From: Moryella indoligenes
GTDB taxonomy: Bacteria > Bacillota > Clostridia > Lachnospirales > Lachnospiraceae
Assembly: GCF_030812885.1 (NCBI RefSeq)
Contig: NZ_JAUSTO010000002.1
Coordinates: 186,001-250,000 of the forward strand
DNA: 64,000 nt
Direction of reading: 5' to 3'
Every line of letters begins with the position of its first letter. Within the stretch, counting starts at the first letter, position 1. Both the position numbers and the translations under genes were made by a program. A model generated the notes under the pieces. The model was not told where the DNA came from, made no database searches, and saw nothing but the letters and a program-made list of their open reading frames with translations. Shown piece after piece: positions 34,093 to 41,805 of the stretch.

Positions 34093-35057
34093 AGCCGGAA
34101 ATCAAGAAGCTGCTTATCTTAAATCTCCCGTATCTGCTCTTTGTCTGGCTCTTTGATAAAGTGGGCGCGGCTGTCCGGCTCTCCCCCGGCGCGGACGCGA
34201 GCGCAAAGCTGCTACATCTTGGGGACGGTTTTACCGCCGCCTTTTCCAGTATCGCGCCGAGCTTCCACCCGGCAGACTTAGCTTTAGGCATTGCGGGGGC
34301 GGTCATTGTCCGGCTGATTATCTACACCAAAGGCAAGAACGCGAAGAAATACCGCCGCGGGACAGAATACGGTTCGGCGCGTTGGGGCGGGGCTGACGAC
34401 ATAAAGCCGTACACCGACCCGGTATTTGAGAACAATATCCCCCTAACGCAGACGGAACGGCTTACCATGAACAGCCGCCCGAAGCAGCCGAAATACGCAA
34501 GAAACAAAAATATCCTTGTAATCGGCGGTTCCGGCAGCGGCAAGACCCGGTTCTTTGTGAAACCGTCGCTCATGCAATGTACGTCAAAGGATTTTCCAAC
34601 GTCGTATATCGTCACTGACCCGAAAGGAACACTGATTTTGGAAACCGGGAAAATGTTACAGCGGTACAAATACCGTATCAAAGTGCTAAATACGATTAAC
34701 TTCAAAAAATCCATGAAATACAATCCCTTTGCCTATCTGCGGAGCGAAAAGGACATTTTGAAGTTAGTCAATACCATTATCGCCAACACCAAAGGCGACG
34801 GGGAAAAATCCGGCGAGGATTTCTGGGTGAAAGCGGAAAAGCTCTACTACACCGCGCTAATCGGCTATATCTGGTATGAAGCCCCGGAGGACGAGAAGAA
34901 CTTCACGACGCTGCTTGAAATGATAAATGCGTCGGAAGCCCGCGAGGACGACGAGGACTTCCAGAACCCGGTTGACCTCATGTTTGAACGTCTGGAAGAA
35001 AAAGACCCGGAGCATTTTGCAGTCAAGCAGTACAAAAAATACAAACTTGCGGCGGGA
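34089..35057 (+). pseudogene. virD4: VirD4 coupling protein, N-terminal half
   Basis: 323 codons. Two membrane segments (residues about 7-27 and 63-80) and the Walker A motif GGSGSGKT at 146-153 are present. The frame then leaves VirD4 after YKKYKLAAG, continues with about 18 foreign codons and stops. The next VirD4 codons (KTAKSIL) are at 17824 on the minus strand. The insertion point matches the attachment site of IME1. Gene style and homology suggest both halves came from one gene, now separated and in opposite orientation. Confidence 0.93.
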
Positions 35058-35153
35058 GTAATAGAATTAAGGAGAACACTTAATCACTGTTTTAGTGAAA
35101 TATGTACTTCTTAATTCTTTTTTATTTAAGAAATTAAGAGGAAGGAGGAAAAA
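35058..35153. other. IME1 end adjacent to virD4 (attachment region)
   Basis: AT-rich DNA between the virD4 break and the recombinase start. It has inverted repeats ATTAAG-GAGAACA-CTTAAT (35066-35084) and TCACT-GTTTT-AGTGA (35084-35098), which could be recombinase half-sites, then AGGAAGGAGG before the GTG start. Confidence 0.55.
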
Positions 35154-36755
35154 GTGAGGAATTTTGAAAAGATAACAGCACTCTATGAGAGATTAAGTCG
35201 AGATGATGAACTTGAAGGAGAAAGTAACTCAATCGTTAATCAAAAGAAAATCCTTGAAGAATATGCAAGTAAGAATAATTTAACCAACATCATCCATTTT
35301 ACAGATGACGGAATAAGCGGGACACAGTTCCAAAGACCCGGTTTTCAAGCCATGCTTGCGGACATTGAAGCCGGAAAAGTCGGCACCGTTATCGTCAAGG
35401 ATATGTCACGGTTAGGGCGAAACTATCTGCAAGTGGGAATGTATACGGAAATGATTTTCCCACAGAAAGGCGTCCGCTTTATCGCTATCAATGACGGAGT
35501 GGACAGCGCACAGGGCGACAATGATTTTGCCCCTCTGCGGAACATTTTTAACGAATGGCTGGTGAGAGATACGAGCAAGAAAATCAAAGCAGTAAAACGG
35601 TCTAAGGGTATGAGCGGGAAGCCCGTCACGAGCAAACCCGTATACGGCTACTTTATGGACGAGGACGAAAATTTTATCATTGACGGGGAAGCCGCCCCTG
35701 TTGTGCGGCAGATTTACAGCTTGTGCCTTGCCGGGAACGGGCCGACCAAGATAGCCCGTATGCTCACAGAGCAGGAGATCCCCACGCCGGGAACGCTGGA
35801 ATACCGTCGGACGGGAAGCACCCGCCGCTACCACCCCGGCTATGAGTGCAAGTGGGCGACCAATACCGTGGTACATATCCTTGAAAACAGGGAGTACACG
35901 GGCTGTCTGGTAAACTTCAAGACGGAGAAGCCGTCCTACAAGACCAAGCACAGCGTAGAGAACCCCATTGAGAAACAGGCGATTTTCGAGAACCACCATG
36001 AGCCTATCATTGACACCCAGATGTGGGAGCGTGTGCAGGAGTTACGCAAGCAGCGCAAACGCCCGAACCGCTATGATGAAGTGGGCTTATTCTCCGGCAT
36101 ACTCTTTTGTGCCGACTGCGGCAGCGTCCTTTACCAGCAGCGTTACCAGAACGCCACCCGCAAGCAGGATTGTTATATCTGCGGGAGCTACAAGAAGCGT
36201 ACCCGTGACTGTACGGCGCACTTTATCCGCACCGACCTGTTGACCGCCGGAGTGACCGACAATCTGCGGAAAGTCACCAGCTATGCAGCGAAGCACGAAG
36301 CCCGGTTTATGAAGCTGCTGATCGAGCAGAACGAGGACGGGGGCAAGCGCAGGAACGCCGCAAGGAAAAAGGAGCTGGAAGCCGCCGAGAAGCGTATCAG
36401 CGAGTTATCCGCTATCTTCAAGCGGCTGTATGAGGACAGCGTGACCGGGCGCATTTCAGACGAGCGTTTCACGGAGCTGTCGGCAGACTATGAAGCCGAG
36501 CAGAAAGAACTGAAAGAGAGAGCCGCCGCTATCCGGGCAGAGCTTTCCAAAGCGCAGGAAGCCACGGTAAACGCAGAAAAGTTTATGAATGTTGTCCGCA
36601 AGTACACCAGCTTTGAAGAACTTACCCCTACCCTTTTGCGTGAGTTTGTGGAGAAAATCGTTGTGCATGAGTGCAGCTATGACGAGAACGGCACACGCAG
36701 ACAGGACATTGATATTTATTACTCTTTCGTTGGCAAGGTAGACCTGCCCGAATGA
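35154..36755 (+). CDS. Chimeric large serine recombinase
   Basis: 533 residues from GTG 35154. Codons 1-57 are AT-rich (AAT, AAA, ATA use) and read MRNFEKITALYERLSRDDEL with nucleophile Ser15; from about codon 58 (FQRPGF) the DNA becomes GC-rich and nearly identical in protein to the IME2 recombinase. The fusion is in frame, and all catalytic blocks, the zinc ribbon (CADCGS, CYICGSYKK) and the coiled coil are present, so it may be active. Specificity should follow the C-terminal part, that is maff2, where its gene ends. The N part matches what the truncated recombinase of IME1 lacks. Confidence 0.9.
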   Translation: MRNFEKITALYERLSRDDELEGESNSIVNQKKILEEYASKNNLTNIIHFTDDGISGTQFQRPGFQAMLADIEAGKVGTVIVKDMSRLGRNYLQVGMYTEMIFPQKGVRFIAINDGVDSAQGDNDFAPLRNIFNEWLVRDTSKKIKAVKRSKGMSGKPVTSKPVYGYFMDEDENFIIDGEAAPVVRQIYSLCLAGNGPTKIARMLTEQEIPTPGTLEYRRTGSTRRYHPGYECKWATNTVVHILENREYTGCLVNFKTEKPSYKTKHSVENPIEKQAIFENHHEPIIDTQMWERVQELRKQRKRPNRYDEVGLFSGILFCADCGSVLYQQRYQNATRKQDCYICGSYKKRTRDCTAHFIRTDLLTAGVTDNLRKVTSYAAKHEARFMKLLIEQNEDGGKRRNAARKKELEAAEKRISELSAIFKRLYEDSVTGRISDERFTELSADYEAEQKELKERAAAIRAELSKAQEATVNAEKFMNVVRKYTSFEELTPTLLREFVEKIVVHECSYDENGTRRQDIDIYYSFVGKVDLPE

Positions 36756-36763
36756 CCGCCCGA

Positions 36764-36813
36764 CCTATCCGGCGCAATGCGCAAACGCCGGATAGGAACG
36801 GCAAAATTTTTTA
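36764..36813 (+). terminator. Terminator after the chimeric recombinase
   Basis: CCTATCCGGCG (36764-36774), 11-base loop, CGCCGGATAGG (36786-36796), a perfect stem followed by AAAATTTTTT. It is the counterpart of 8482-8530 after the IME2 recombinase. Confidence 0.85.
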
Positions 36814-36857
36814 CACTTCTACTACTTCTTTATCACACATCAGCAAAAAGCCAGGGT

Positions 36858-36938
36858 ATGAAACAGTTGATGGCCGGCGGCGGTGTCGCCCTCATCGGCA
36901 TCACCCTTGTACCTCTGCTCTCCGGCCTGTTCGGTTGA
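36858..36938 (+). pseudogene. maff2: maff2 C-terminal fragment of ICE B
   Basis: 26 codons MKQLMAGGGVALIGITLVPL-LSGLFG. The preceding bases ACACATCAGCAAAAAGCCAGGG match the IME2/maff2 junction in ICE A (ACACATAAGCAAAAAGCC), with the crossover GC at 36843-36844. The N-terminal half of this maff2 copy is not in the window, so only one end of its IME remains. Confidence 0.88.
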
Positions 36939-36958
36939 TCGTCCGGCGGTGATCGCTT

Positions 36959-37828
36959 ATGGGCGGCATACTCGACAAACTCGATGAATGGCTCCGAGGG
37001 CTGCTCATCGAGGGGATCACGGGAAGCCTGTCGGGCATGTTCGATACGGTCAATACCAAAGTAGGCGAGATCGCCGGTGAAGTGGGACAGACGCCGCTGG
37101 CATGGAACAGCGGCGTCTTTTCTATGATCCGAAACCTCTCTGAAACGGTGATCGTTCCAATCGCCGGGGTTATCCTGACATTCGTAATGTGTTATGAGCT
37201 GATCCAGCTTGTGACAGAGAAAAACAATCTGCATGATGTAGATACCTGGATGTTCTTCAAGTGGATTTTCAAAACCTTCTGTGCCGTTCTCATTGTGACG
37301 AACACATGGAACATCGTCATGGGTATCTTCGATGTGGGGCAAAGCGTTGTAAACAGTAGCGCAGGCGTCATCATCGGGAATACCTCCATTGATATCAGCA
37401 GCGTCATCACAGATATGGAGGCGCAGCTTGACGCCCTGGGCACGGGAGAACTGTTCGGGCTGTGGTTTCAGTCCCTTTTTGTGGGGCTTACCATGAACGC
37501 CCTTTCCATCTGTATCATGCTTGTCATCTACGGCCGCATGATCGAGGTGTATTTGACGACTTCCGTTGGGCCAATCCCACTTGCCACTATGACGAACCGG
37601 GATTGGAGCCATACGGGGCAGAACTACTTGAAATCCCTGTTTGCATTGGCGTTCCAGGCATTTCTAATCATGGTGTGCGTGGGAATCTACTCTGTTTTGG
37701 TACAGAGTATCGCCACGGACGGAAATATCTCAGGCGCGATATGGGCCTGCATGGGCTACACGGTCCTGCTGTGCTTCGCCCTGTTCAAGACCGGCAGCCT
37801 CTCTAAGAGCCTGTTCGGAGCGCATTAA
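36959..37828 (+). CDS. VirB6/TrbL-like conjugation membrane protein
   Basis: 289 residues, the same length as the ICE A protein at 7469-8338 and alignable throughout (LDEWLRGLLIEGITGSLSGM; GPIPLATMTNRDW). About six membrane segments. It is the first complete transfer gene of ICE B and starts 20 bases after the maff2 stop. Confidence 0.92.
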   Translation: MGGILDKLDEWLRGLLIEGITGSLSGMFDTVNTKVGEIAGEVGQTPLAWNSGVFSMIRNLSETVIVPIAGVILTFVMCYELIQLVTEKNNLHDVDTWMFFKWIFKTFCAVLIVTNTWNIVMGIFDVGQSVVNSSAGVIIGNTSIDISSVITDMEAQLDALGTGELFGLWFQSLFVGLTMNALSICIMLVIYGRMIEVYLTTSVGPIPLATMTNRDWSHTGQNYLKSLFALAFQAFLIMVCVGIYSVLVQSIATDGNISGAIWACMGYTVLLCFALFKTGSLSKSLFGAH

Positions 37829-37842
37829 GGAGGCTTGATAAA

Positions 37843-38277
37843 TTGGCGTATGTTACCATTCCAAAGGATTTGACAAAAGTAAAATCCAAAGTGCTGTTTG
37901 GGCTTACCAAACGGCAGCTTATATGTTTCGGAGCGGCGGCACTCATCGGAGTACCGCTTTTCTTTTTACTCAGACGCACGGCCAGCAACAGCGCTGCCGC
38001 GTTCTGCATGATTATCGTCATGCTCCCGTTCTTTCTGCTCGCCATGTATGAGCGACACGGCCAACCCCTGGAGGTGGTGGCCGGACAGGTCATCCGCTGT
38101 ATGTTCCTGCGGACGAAGGAGCGGCCTTATCAGACAAACAATTTCTACGCAGCCCTGGAGCGGCAGACCCAGGCGGAAAAGGAGGTGAAAGCCATTGTTC
38201 AGAAAGCGAAAGCCAGAGCCGCAGGCACGGCAGGCGGCAAAACCAGCGGTAAAGCTCACCGCCGCAGAAAAGCGTGA
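37843..38277 (+). CDS. prgI: PrgI-family membrane protein
   Basis: 144 residues starting at TTG 37843 after AAGGAGG (MAYVTIPKDLTKVKSKVLFG). Two membrane segments lie at residues about 25-65; the C-terminal tail is Arg/Lys-rich. The 3' 80 bases overlap virB4 in another frame, as in ICE A. Part of the inner-membrane transfer channel. Confidence 0.92.
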   Translation: MAYVTIPKDLTKVKSKVLFGLTKRQLICFGAAALIGVPLFFLLRRTASNSAAAFCMIIVMLPFFLLAMYERHGQPLEVVAGQVIRCMFLRTKERPYQTNNFYAALERQTQAEKEVKAIVQKAKARAAGTAGGKTSGKAHRRRKA

Positions 38278-40624
38278 GATCAGCCGTATCCTGGAAACTG
38301 CCAGAGGCGACGGCAAGGTTCATTCCGCACAGGACACTTTACTGTTCCGCCAGATGTACCCGGACGGCCTGTGCAAATTGGACGACCACACCTGGTCGAA
38401 GTGTATCGAGTTCGAGGATGTGAATTATCAGCTTGCAAAGCCTGACGATCAGACGGCGATCTTTGAAGCCCTCTGCGATATGTATAACGCCCATGATGCT
38501 TCTATCGGGATGCAGCTCTCCCTTGTGAGCCGCCGCATGAACCGGGAGGATTTTGTGAAGCGTATCGAGATCGCGGCGCAGGGAGATCACTTCGATCATA
38601 TCCGTGAGCTTTACACACAAATGCTCCGCAAGCAGCTTGAACGGGGCAACAACGGTCTTATCAAAACAAAGTACCTGACCCTCACCATCGAGGCACGGGA
38701 CAGCAAAACCGCACGGGCACGATTTTCCCGAATCGTCATGGATGCCCTCAACCATTTCAAGGTCATGGGTGCTCTGGCAAAAGAGCTTGGCGGCAAGGAG
38801 TGGCTGGAAATGCTCCACGGCATCCTGCACCCGGACGGGGAACGGTTTGCCTTTGAATGGAGCTGGCTTGCCCCTTCCGGCCTGTCGGTCCAGGATTTTA
38901 TCGCACCTTCTTCTTTCCGCTTCGGTGAAGCAAGGAAGTTCACGATGGCGGATAAATTCTGTGCCGTGTCCTTTCTGCAGATCAGCGCACCGGAAATGGA
39001 TGACCGTATGCTCACTGAGCTGCTGGATACGGACAGCGGGCTGCTTGTCAGCCTCCATATCCGCAGCATGGATCAGAACGAGGCAATCAAAACGGTCAAG
39101 CGGAAGATCACTGACATTGACAGTATGAAGATCGACGCGCAGAAAAAGGCGGTGCGGGAAGGTTTCGATATGGATATCATCCCAACTGACCTTGCCACCT
39201 ACGCAGGCGAGGCAAAGAACATCCTCCGTGACCTGCAAAGCAGAAATGAGCGAATGTTCCTGATGACCTTCCTGGTGGTAAATTTTGCAGACAGCAAGCA
39301 AAAGCTGGAGAATGACCTTCTCCGTGCGGCAAGCGTGGCGCAGAAATATAACTGTTCCCTGGTGCGGCTGGACTTTCAGCAGGAGGACGGCTTCGTGTCG
39401 GCTCTGCCCCTGGGTGTCAACCGCATTAAGATACAGCGCGGGCTTACCACTTCGGCGGTGGCGGTGTTCGTTCCCTTCACCACGCAGGAGATTTTCCACG
39501 GCGGTGAAGCCCTCTACTACGGGCTCAATGCCACTTCCGGCAACATGATCCTTGCCGACCGCAAAAAGCTGAAAACGCCCAACGGCATGATCTTAGGTAC
39601 GCCCGGCAGCGGCAAGAGTTTTTCCGCAAAGCGTTCCATCGTGGGTGTGTTCCTGAACACAAAGGACGATATCTTGATCTGCGACCCGGAGGCAGAATAT
39701 TTTCCGCTGGTGAACCGTCTGGAAGGACAGGTCATCAAAATCTCGCCTACCAGCACGCAGTATGTGAACCCTATGGATATCAACCTCAATTACAGCGAGG
39801 ATGATAACCCGCTGGCGTTGAAATCTGACTTTATCTTGTCGTTCTGTGAACTGGCGGCAGGTGGACGGAACGGTCTGGAGCCGGTGGAAAAGACGGTCAT
39901 TGACCGTGCTGTGCGGATCGTGTACCGCCCCTATATCGCAGACCCTCGCCCGGAGAATATGCCACTGCTGGAAGATTTGTATGACGAGATCAAGCGGCAG
40001 CCGGAGCCGGAGGCGCAGCGGATCGCGGCAGCGCTGGAACTGTATGTGCATGGCAGTCTGAATGTTTTTAACCACCGTACCAACGTGGATATCAACAACC
40101 GCATTGTCTGCTTCGATATCAAGGAGCTGGGAAAGCAGCTCAAAAGCCTGGGTATGTTGGTGATCCAGGATCAGGTGTGGAACCGTGTTTCCCAAAACCG
40201 GGATCAGGGCAAATCCACCTGGTACTTCGTGGACGAGTTCCACCTTCTGCTGCGCGGCGAGGTTGGTTCCTGGAGCGTGGAGATTTGGAAACGCTTTCGC
40301 AAATGGGGCGGTATCCCCACGGGGATCACGCAGAACATCAAGGATCTGCTTTCCTCCCCGGAGATTGAGAATATCTTTGAAAACAGCGATTTTGTGTACC
40401 TTCTGAACCAGGCCAGCGGAGACAGAAAAATCCTCTGTGAGCGTCTGAATATCTCTAACCAGCAGGCGGCACATATCAGCAACGCAGGCCCCGGCGAGGG
40501 GCTGATTTTCTTCGGCAATGTGATTCTGCCTTTTGTGGATGACTTCCCGAAGGACAATGAACTTTACAGCATTATGACGACAAAACTTGGTGAAACCGGG
40601 AAAGGAGAAAACGAACATGAATGA
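38195..40624 (+). CDS. virB4: VirB4/TraE-family conjugation ATPase
   Basis: 809 residues. The start is TTG 38195 (MFRKRKPEPQ) behind AAGGAGGTGAAAGCCA, inside prgI. Walker A is GTPGSGKSF and the Walker B region FVDEFHLLL, matching the ICE A protein, with the same GLTTSAVAVFVPFTTQEIF region ahead of the ATPase core. It energizes substrate transport in the type IV channel. The stop overlaps the next start. Confidence 0.95.
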   Translation: MFRKRKPEPQARQAAKPAVKLTAAEKREISRILETARGDGKVHSAQDTLLFRQMYPDGLCKLDDHTWSKCIEFEDVNYQLAKPDDQTAIFEALCDMYNAHDASIGMQLSLVSRRMNREDFVKRIEIAAQGDHFDHIRELYTQMLRKQLERGNNGLIKTKYLTLTIEARDSKTARARFSRIVMDALNHFKVMGALAKELGGKEWLEMLHGILHPDGERFAFEWSWLAPSGLSVQDFIAPSSFRFGEARKFTMADKFCAVSFLQISAPEMDDRMLTELLDTDSGLLVSLHIRSMDQNEAIKTVKRKITDIDSMKIDAQKKAVREGFDMDIIPTDLATYAGEAKNILRDLQSRNERMFLMTFLVVNFADSKQKLENDLLRAASVAQKYNCSLVRLDFQQEDGFVSALPLGVNRIKIQRGLTTSAVAVFVPFTTQEIFHGGEALYYGLNATSGNMILADRKKLKTPNGMILGTPGSGKSFSAKRSIVGVFLNTKDDILICDPEAEYFPLVNRLEGQVIKISPTSTQYVNPMDINLNYSEDDNPLALKSDFILSFCELAAGGRNGLEPVEKTVIDRAVRIVYRPYIADPRPENMPLLEDLYDEIKRQPEPEAQRIAAALELYVHGSLNVFNHRTNVDINNRIVCFDIKELGKQLKSLGMLVIQDQVWNRVSQNRDQGKSTWYFVDEFHLLLRGEVGSWSVEIWKRFRKWGGIPTGITQNIKDLLSSPEIENIFENSDFVYLLNQASGDRKILCERLNISNQQAAHISNAGPGEGLIFFGNVILPFVDDFPKDNELYSIMTTKLGETGKGENEHE

Positions 40625-40790
40625 TTCCCACTATTTGCACACAGAAGAAAAACAGGAAGGTGAAACCTTCTTTGATGTGATGAACCGGCTGATCGCCAGA
40701 AACAAGGCGGTCACGGCGGATATGGAGGCGGTCCTTGCGGAGCTGGAAAGTGAGATCGAACCGTTCCGTGCACCGAAGGGCCATGAATAA
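40617..40790 (+). CDS. Small acidic ICE protein, 57 aa
   Basis: Starts at ATG 40617 overlapping the virB4 stop (ATGA) and ends 8 bases inside the methylase gene. Sequence begins MNDSHYLHTEEKQEGETFFD; it is helical and acidic. No ICE A counterpart is seen between virB4 and its methylase. Function unknown; the coupling on both sides supports translation. Confidence 0.65.
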   Translation: MNDSHYLHTEEKQEGETFFDVMNRLIARNKAVTADMEAVLAELESEIEPFRAPKGHE

Positions 40791-41805
40791 ACTGACCCAT
40801 GTGAGCCTGTTTTCCGGCATTGGCGGTCTGGACCTGGCGGCGGAGGCTGCCGGGTTTGAAACCGTCTGCCAGTGTGAGTGGGCGGATTTTCCGCACTCCG
40901 TCCTCTCCGCACGATGGCCGGATGTTCCCAGGTTCCGGGATATTACTACTTTTACGAAGGAGGCGTTTTTTGAAAAAACAGGACTTGAAACAGTTACCGT
41001 TATCTCAGGCGGCTTTCCCTGTCAGCCCTTCTCCACCGCCGGAAAACGGAAGGGCTTTGCGGATGAACGCTACCTGTGGCCGGAAATGTGCCGCGTTATT
41101 ACCGAGCTGCGGCCCCGTTGGGTGCTTGGGGAAAATGTTGCTGGCTTCATCAATATGGGGCTCGACAAAACGATCTTTGACCTGGCAAAAGCGGGATACG
41201 CTGTTCTCCCATTCGTATTTCCGGCTTGCGGCGTCGGCGCATGGCATGAGCGCCAGCGAACTTTTATCGTCGCGGCTGATGTTTCCCACACCCCTTGCCT
41301 CCGACAACAACACCGCCAGGGACGCGGCAAGCCTGGATGTGTTCCTGTCGGACAATGGGATATTCCGCAAGAGGAACCGAAACGGGGCGATCTGGAGCCT
41401 CAGCCTGTCGGCGGCGGTATTCTATCTGACCCCGGTGGCGTCGGACGGTTTCCGCTCAACTTTGAAGCCGTCGGCCTTCGATCCGGCGAAGAAGAACGGG
41501 AACCTGTCGGCGCAGATCATCTCCCAGGAGCGGCCGGTGTCCGAAACAGCGGCGCTGAACCCAGATTGGGTGGAATGGCTCATGGGCTTCCCGAAAGGAT
41601 GGACGGACGTATCCTCTGGGCCGCCGAACCGGAAGGAATCCCCCGCATGACCGAGCGCATGGATGACCGGGCGCTGCGGCTGAAAACATTGGGAAATGCG
41701 GTCTGCCCGCCCCAGGCATATCCCATTTTTCGCTATATCGCCATGATCGAGAATGGCACCTGCGGTGACTTCTGCCCCTATGGAAAGGAAGGTGACTGCC
41801 TATGA
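40783..41805 (+). CDS. DNA C5-cytosine methyltransferase
   Basis: 340 residues from ATG 40783. Motif I LFSGIGGLDLA at 9-19, catalytic GGFPCQPFS with Cys80, ENV motif in GENVAGF near 115, and the final TLGNAVCPPQAYPIF motif. The target-recognition part (about 180-290) is variable. No endonuclease lies nearby, so it is probably a protective or regulatory ICE methylase. A second frame over 41250-41650 also reads like the end of such methylases (LNPDWVEWLMGFPKGW), a sign of an old frameshift or dual reading. It overlaps the small gene before and the hydrolase after by four bases. Confidence 0.9.
   Translation: MNKLTHVSLFSGIGGLDLAAEAAGFETVCQCEWADFPHSVLSARWPDVPRFRDITTFTKEAFFEKTGLETVTVISGGFPCQPFSTAGKRKGFADERYLWPEMCRVITELRPRWVLGENVAGFINMGLDKTIFDLAKAGYAVLPFVFPACGVGAWHERQRTFIVAADVSHTPCLRQQHRQGRGKPGCVPVGQWDIPQEEPKRGDLEPQPVGGGILSDPGGVGRFPLNFEAVGLRSGEEEREPVGADHLPGAAGVRNSGAEPRLGGMAHGLPERMDGRILWAAEPEGIPRMTERMDDRALRLKTLGNAVCPPQAYPIFRYIAMIENGTCGDFCPYGKEGDCL

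Noticed and set aside
32041..35330. A programmed, reversible inversion (phase switch)
   Set aside because: No long inverted repeats flank the segment; only a short divergent recombinase homology is at the breakpoints, and the sequence left of 32041 is not the expected recombinase N terminus. A one-time rearrangement or assembly error is more likely.
38339..40618. Long minus-strand frames opposite virB4
   Set aside because: Shadows of a conserved ATPase gene in high-GC DNA.
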